64,000 nucleotides of DNA, from assembly GCA_016708435.1 (NCBI GenBank), contig JADJFV010000004.1, positions 186,001 through 250,000 on the forward strand, written 5' to 3'. The stretch is from Leptospiraceae bacterium. Lineage in GTDB: Bacteria > Spirochaetota > Leptospiria > Leptospirales > Leptospiraceae. The translations under genes and the position numbers were made by a program. Shown one piece after another: positions 61,751 through 64,000 of this stretch. The notes under the pieces are model-generated. The model ran no database searches and had not been told where the DNA came from. It was given only the letters and a program-made list of their open reading frames with translations. The stretch's first letter is position 1. Every line of letters starts with the position of its first letter.

Positions 61751-62521
61751 ATGTATTCCGACATGCAAAGACGAGAACTCTTTCACTTCGTTTTCCTTGA
61801 ACGATTCCTGAAAGCAACTGACCCGGGACTTTATTCAGTGAAAGGCGGGGTGAATCTACGATTCTTTCTAAAGAGTCCGAGGTATTCGGAAGATATGGAC
61901 TTAGATGTGTTTGGTGGCGGTGTCGAAACGCTAAAGAAGAACGGTTATAAAATTTTAGAAGATGTTTCGTTTCATAAATATCTTGCAGCCTACGGGATCA
62001 TCGGCGTGGAAATAGGAGATAAAGACAAAGCAAAGCACACTGACACAGTGCAGAGATTTAAAGTAAATCTGAAAACTATTTCGGGAGTAAAGCTTCCAAC
62101 AAAAGTTGAATTTTCCAGAAGAAAAAAAGAAAAAGATTTTGTGAAAATGGAAAAAATAGATTCCGAAATCGCAAAGGTTTATAACAAGATTGGATTTCTT
62201 TGTCCACACTATCCAGCAGATGCTGCTGTGTTACAAAAGATCCAAGCTCTTGCAGGAAGATCCGAAACACAAGCGCGTGATTTATTTGATTTAGATATTT
62301 TACATTCAGAGAACCAATTAAATCAGAGGTTTATTCAAGGTAACCTTACATCTGACTTACTAAATTCTGCAATCGAAAAAGCAGAGACTATTACACACGA
62401 AGATTTCAAAGGACAAGTGTTTGAATATATTTTAGAAGAAAAAAGAGATTTGTATTCAGGGAAAAAAAATTGGGAACGTTTACGAGCTAATGTTTTAGGA
62501 TTTCTAAATGAATTTATATAA
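61751..62521 (+). CDS. AbiEii/AbiGii-family nucleotidyltransferase toxin
   Basis: 256 residues from ATG 61751, chosen because it abuts the operator dyad; an upstream TTG at 61715 would cover the promoter. SVKGGVNLRFFLKSPRYSED continues MDLDV, the G-G-x-x-L-R...S-x-D-x-D-L nucleotidyltransferase motif of AbiEii. KVEFSRRKKE and LFDLDIL follow as in the family. AbiEii toxins act through a nucleotide-transfer reaction and cause phage abortive infection. The antitoxin-like gene follows with a 14-nt overlap, the reverse of the usual order. Confidence 0.87.
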   Translation: MYSDMQRRELFHFVFLERFLKATDPGLYSVKGGVNLRFFLKSPRYSEDMDLDVFGGGVETLKKNGYKILEDVSFHKYLAAYGIIGVEIGDKDKAKHTDTVQRFKVNLKTISGVKLPTKVEFSRRKKEKDFVKMEKIDSEIAKVYNKIGFLCPHYPADAAVLQKIQALAGRSETQARDLFDLDILHSENQLNQRFIQGNLTSDLLNSAIEKAETITHEDFKGQVFEYILEEKRDLYSGKKNWERLRANVLGFLNEFI

Positions 62522-63134
62522 ATATAAAATACTACAATCGAGCCCTATTTTTACCACTAGGGACTTTTCTTTACAGACCGGAATTTCCAGCAGTTCGGCA
62601 GCTAGACTACTCACGCGCATTACTAACGAAAAAGAAGTAATCCGTGTGACTCGCGGCTTATGGACGTTTGCCAAAGAAAATGAAGTGCATCCCTTTTCTC
62701 TCACTCCTTATCTTTTAGGAAATGAGCATGGGTATATATCTCTATTAACCGCTCTTCATATACATGGAATTCTGTCTCAAATTCCAACGCGAACACAAGT
62801 TGTGACAACGGCTCATTCTAGAGTCGTAAAAACAAAACTTGGAGTATTTGAATTTTTCCAAATGAAACCGGAGATGATGCTCGATGGAGTAGTCTGGTCT
62901 GATACGAAACTTCCTTTTCGAATGGCTACACCTGAGAAAGCGCTCTTAGATGTTTTATATTTAAGCACGAGAAAAGGAAAACGTTTTTCTTCTCTACCCG
63001 AATTAGATTTAAAAGAATCTGGATTTAACAAAAATGTATTCTTTCGATTGTTAAACAATCAAAAATTTCCCATTCCGATCCATCGAGCTATTTTGGAAAG
63101 ATTTGAAGCTATTTGTGAAATGGGGAATTCCTAA
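62508..63134 (+). CDS. AbiEi-family antitoxin and transcriptional regulator
   Basis: 208 residues. The N-terminal winged helix shows FTTRDFSLQTGISSSSAARL and EVIRVTRGLWTF, the DNA-binding domain of AbiEi. The C-terminal domain (YISLLTALHIHGILSQIP, MATPEKALLDVLYLS) matches the antitoxin part of the family. It should silence the toxin and repress the module through the dyad before it. The 14-nt overlap with the toxin gene shows coupled translation. Confidence 0.85.
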   Translation: MNLYKYKILQSSPIFTTRDFSLQTGISSSSAARLLTRITNEKEVIRVTRGLWTFAKENEVHPFSLTPYLLGNEHGYISLLTALHIHGILSQIPTRTQVVTTAHSRVVKTKLGVFEFFQMKPEMMLDGVVWSDTKLPFRMATPEKALLDVLYLSTRKGKRFSSLPELDLKESGFNKNVFFRLLNNQKFPIPIHRAILERFEAICEMGNS

Positions 63135-63215
63135 TCGGATGGATAACGAGCGTATACCTCTTGATGGAAGACTTCTAAAACAAGTCGATCCGTTTAATTC
63201 ATCGTTGACTGTGAA

Positions 63216-63409
63216 GAGGCTAATACTGTGTATATGCTTTGTATAAGCTGCGTATAAGATGACGTTTTACCAAATATAGGTTAGCTATGGGTTCAAAGAT
63301 ATACTCAATATAGGTTCCCTATGCCCCCTTAACCCATATTTGAAGTATTAGGGAACCCATTCCTACCCTATGTTATGTGCATCGTCTTCTTATACGATGG
63401 TAAAAGGAA
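63216..63409 (+). repeat. Structured 0.19-kb repeat element, copy B
   Basis: Inverted copy of 23002-23184, with a 15-nt insertion near its left end (about 63235-63250). It starts 81 nt after the AbiEi stop, so, as in copy A, it follows the 3' end of a gene in the same relative orientation. The outer arms (TATAAGATGACG and CGTCTTCTTATA) and the TGGGTTC/GAACCCA arms are kept. No reading frame of note. Confidence 0.85.
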
Positions 63410-63486
63410 ACTACTTTTCTACTTTTCATTTCAAACCATTCGTCCATTAGTGGTGAAAAAGCTAGGAGCTTCCGATATTTATAGCA

Positions 63487-64000
63487 ATGGAATCTAATTT
63501 CAAGCCAAAGCCAATTCTCAATCGAAATGAGTTAAAGCAAATCAAGCAATCTAGGACTCGTGTAGAGGGCAAGAAAGTTATCACGGATGATGTGCGAAAA
63601 TTAAAATCGCTTAAGGTGACACCGGATTTAGCCCCGGATGAGCAAATCAATTATTACAAAGAGCCTATTTGGATTGAATACTATATTCCGAAAGAGTCTA
63701 GGTTCGCTCTTGAAACAAAATATCTCTTTATTCTTTTGATACCCCCAACGCCTAGACCGGATATTGATAAAATTCTAATTCAGGCACAGAAAGAAGATAC
63801 TTTTATCAATCTATTAGAACTTTCCAATTCTAAGGAGCCATATGCGGAGGTAATCAAAAAATCTTACCGTCATGTCGAATCCATCCTAGATACCATTTCT
63901 GACAACTTAGAGCAATACGAGGAAAGCAAGAACGCCGAATTTCTTAAAATTCCAGTCTATTTAACAGAAACTCTTATGCTATCAGAGCCAACCCTTGCTA
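63487..64000 (+). CDS. Protein of unknown function, cut by the window end
   Basis: An open frame from ATG 63487 runs 171 codons to the window edge without a stop. It begins MESNFKPKPILNRNELKQIK. The sequence is charged, mixed alpha/beta, with a Pro-rich turn (LLIPPTPRPDID). No signal peptide, membrane span or known motif is visible. No good ribosome-binding site is seen close to the ATG, so the start is uncertain. Confidence 0.6.
   Translation, partial: MESNFKPKPILNRNELKQIKQSRTRVEGKKVITDDVRKLKSLKVTPDLAPDEQINYYKEPIWIEYYIPKESRFALETKYLFILLIPPTPRPDIDKILIQAQKEDTFINLLELSNSKEPYAEVIKKSYRHVESILDTISDNLEQYEESKNAEFLKIPVYLTETLMLSEPTLA

Overview
The window looks like an AT-rich chromosomal segment of a spirochaete of the family Leptospiraceae. 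The best marker is a gene for FcpA, the flagellar sheath coiling protein known only from that family (21799-22722). Many short-signal-peptide lipoproteins, three class III nucleotide cyclases, a FecR-like protein beside a cyclase, a leucine-rich-repeat protein and many PAS/histidine-kinase proteins fit the same assignment. I see no rRNA, tRNA, CRISPR array, complete insertion sequence or prophage. Genes are closely packed on both strands in short operons.

Left part (1-22.7 kb). This is mostly housekeeping. It holds an OmpA-like lipoprotein, a VapBC-type toxin-antitoxin pair, a family 2 glycosyltransferase, clpS, an LpoB-like lipoprotein, a NeuB-family synthase, nadB with a Ctp-type S41 protease, a cyclophilin, thiS-thiE, a WecG/TagA-type glycosyltransferase, pdxH and a radical SAM protein of the MJ0619/tetraether-lipid-synthase type. 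An ABC exporter-rppH-truncated haemoglobin operon follows, then sixA, a Bcp-type peroxiredoxin, prmC and fcpA with a clear terminator.

Middle (22.7-37.9 kb). A signalling and accessory zone. It begins with a structured repeat element and a DUF4041 protein that lacks its usual nuclease domain. Next come two small PAS proteins, a NarL-type regulator, a Crp/Fnr regulator, a receiver-only protein, a hybrid histidine kinase and a cyclase with an in-frame stop before its C-terminal tail. A copper-handling group follows (Cys-rich protein, lipoprotein, SCO1, PCuAC fused to an outer-membrane barrel), then a TumE-like toxin pair and the leucine-rich-repeat protein.

Right part (37.9-64 kb). It contains a porin, an acyltransferase, a GAF histidine kinase, rsgA, an RsbU-type phosphatase, an aldo/keto reductase, rlmD, a cyclase-FecR operon whose end is overwritten by a ParE-type toxin module, and a 1125-residue histidine kinase-receiver-cyclase fusion carrying an in-frame hairpin element. 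A SWIM-SNF2 helicase gene split by a frameshift, an acyl-CoA dehydrogenase, an AbiE module in reversed order, a second inverted copy of the structured repeat, and an unfinished gene complete the window.

Two themes stand out. Small inverted-repeat elements (at least six kinds) have settled between genes, at gene ends and once inside a coding frame. Several genes show fresh damage or remodelling: nonsense, frameshift, lost domains, overwritten 3' ends. Four toxin-antitoxin modules in 64 kb fit the same picture of local plasticity. All assignments are from reading the sequence; no database search was run.
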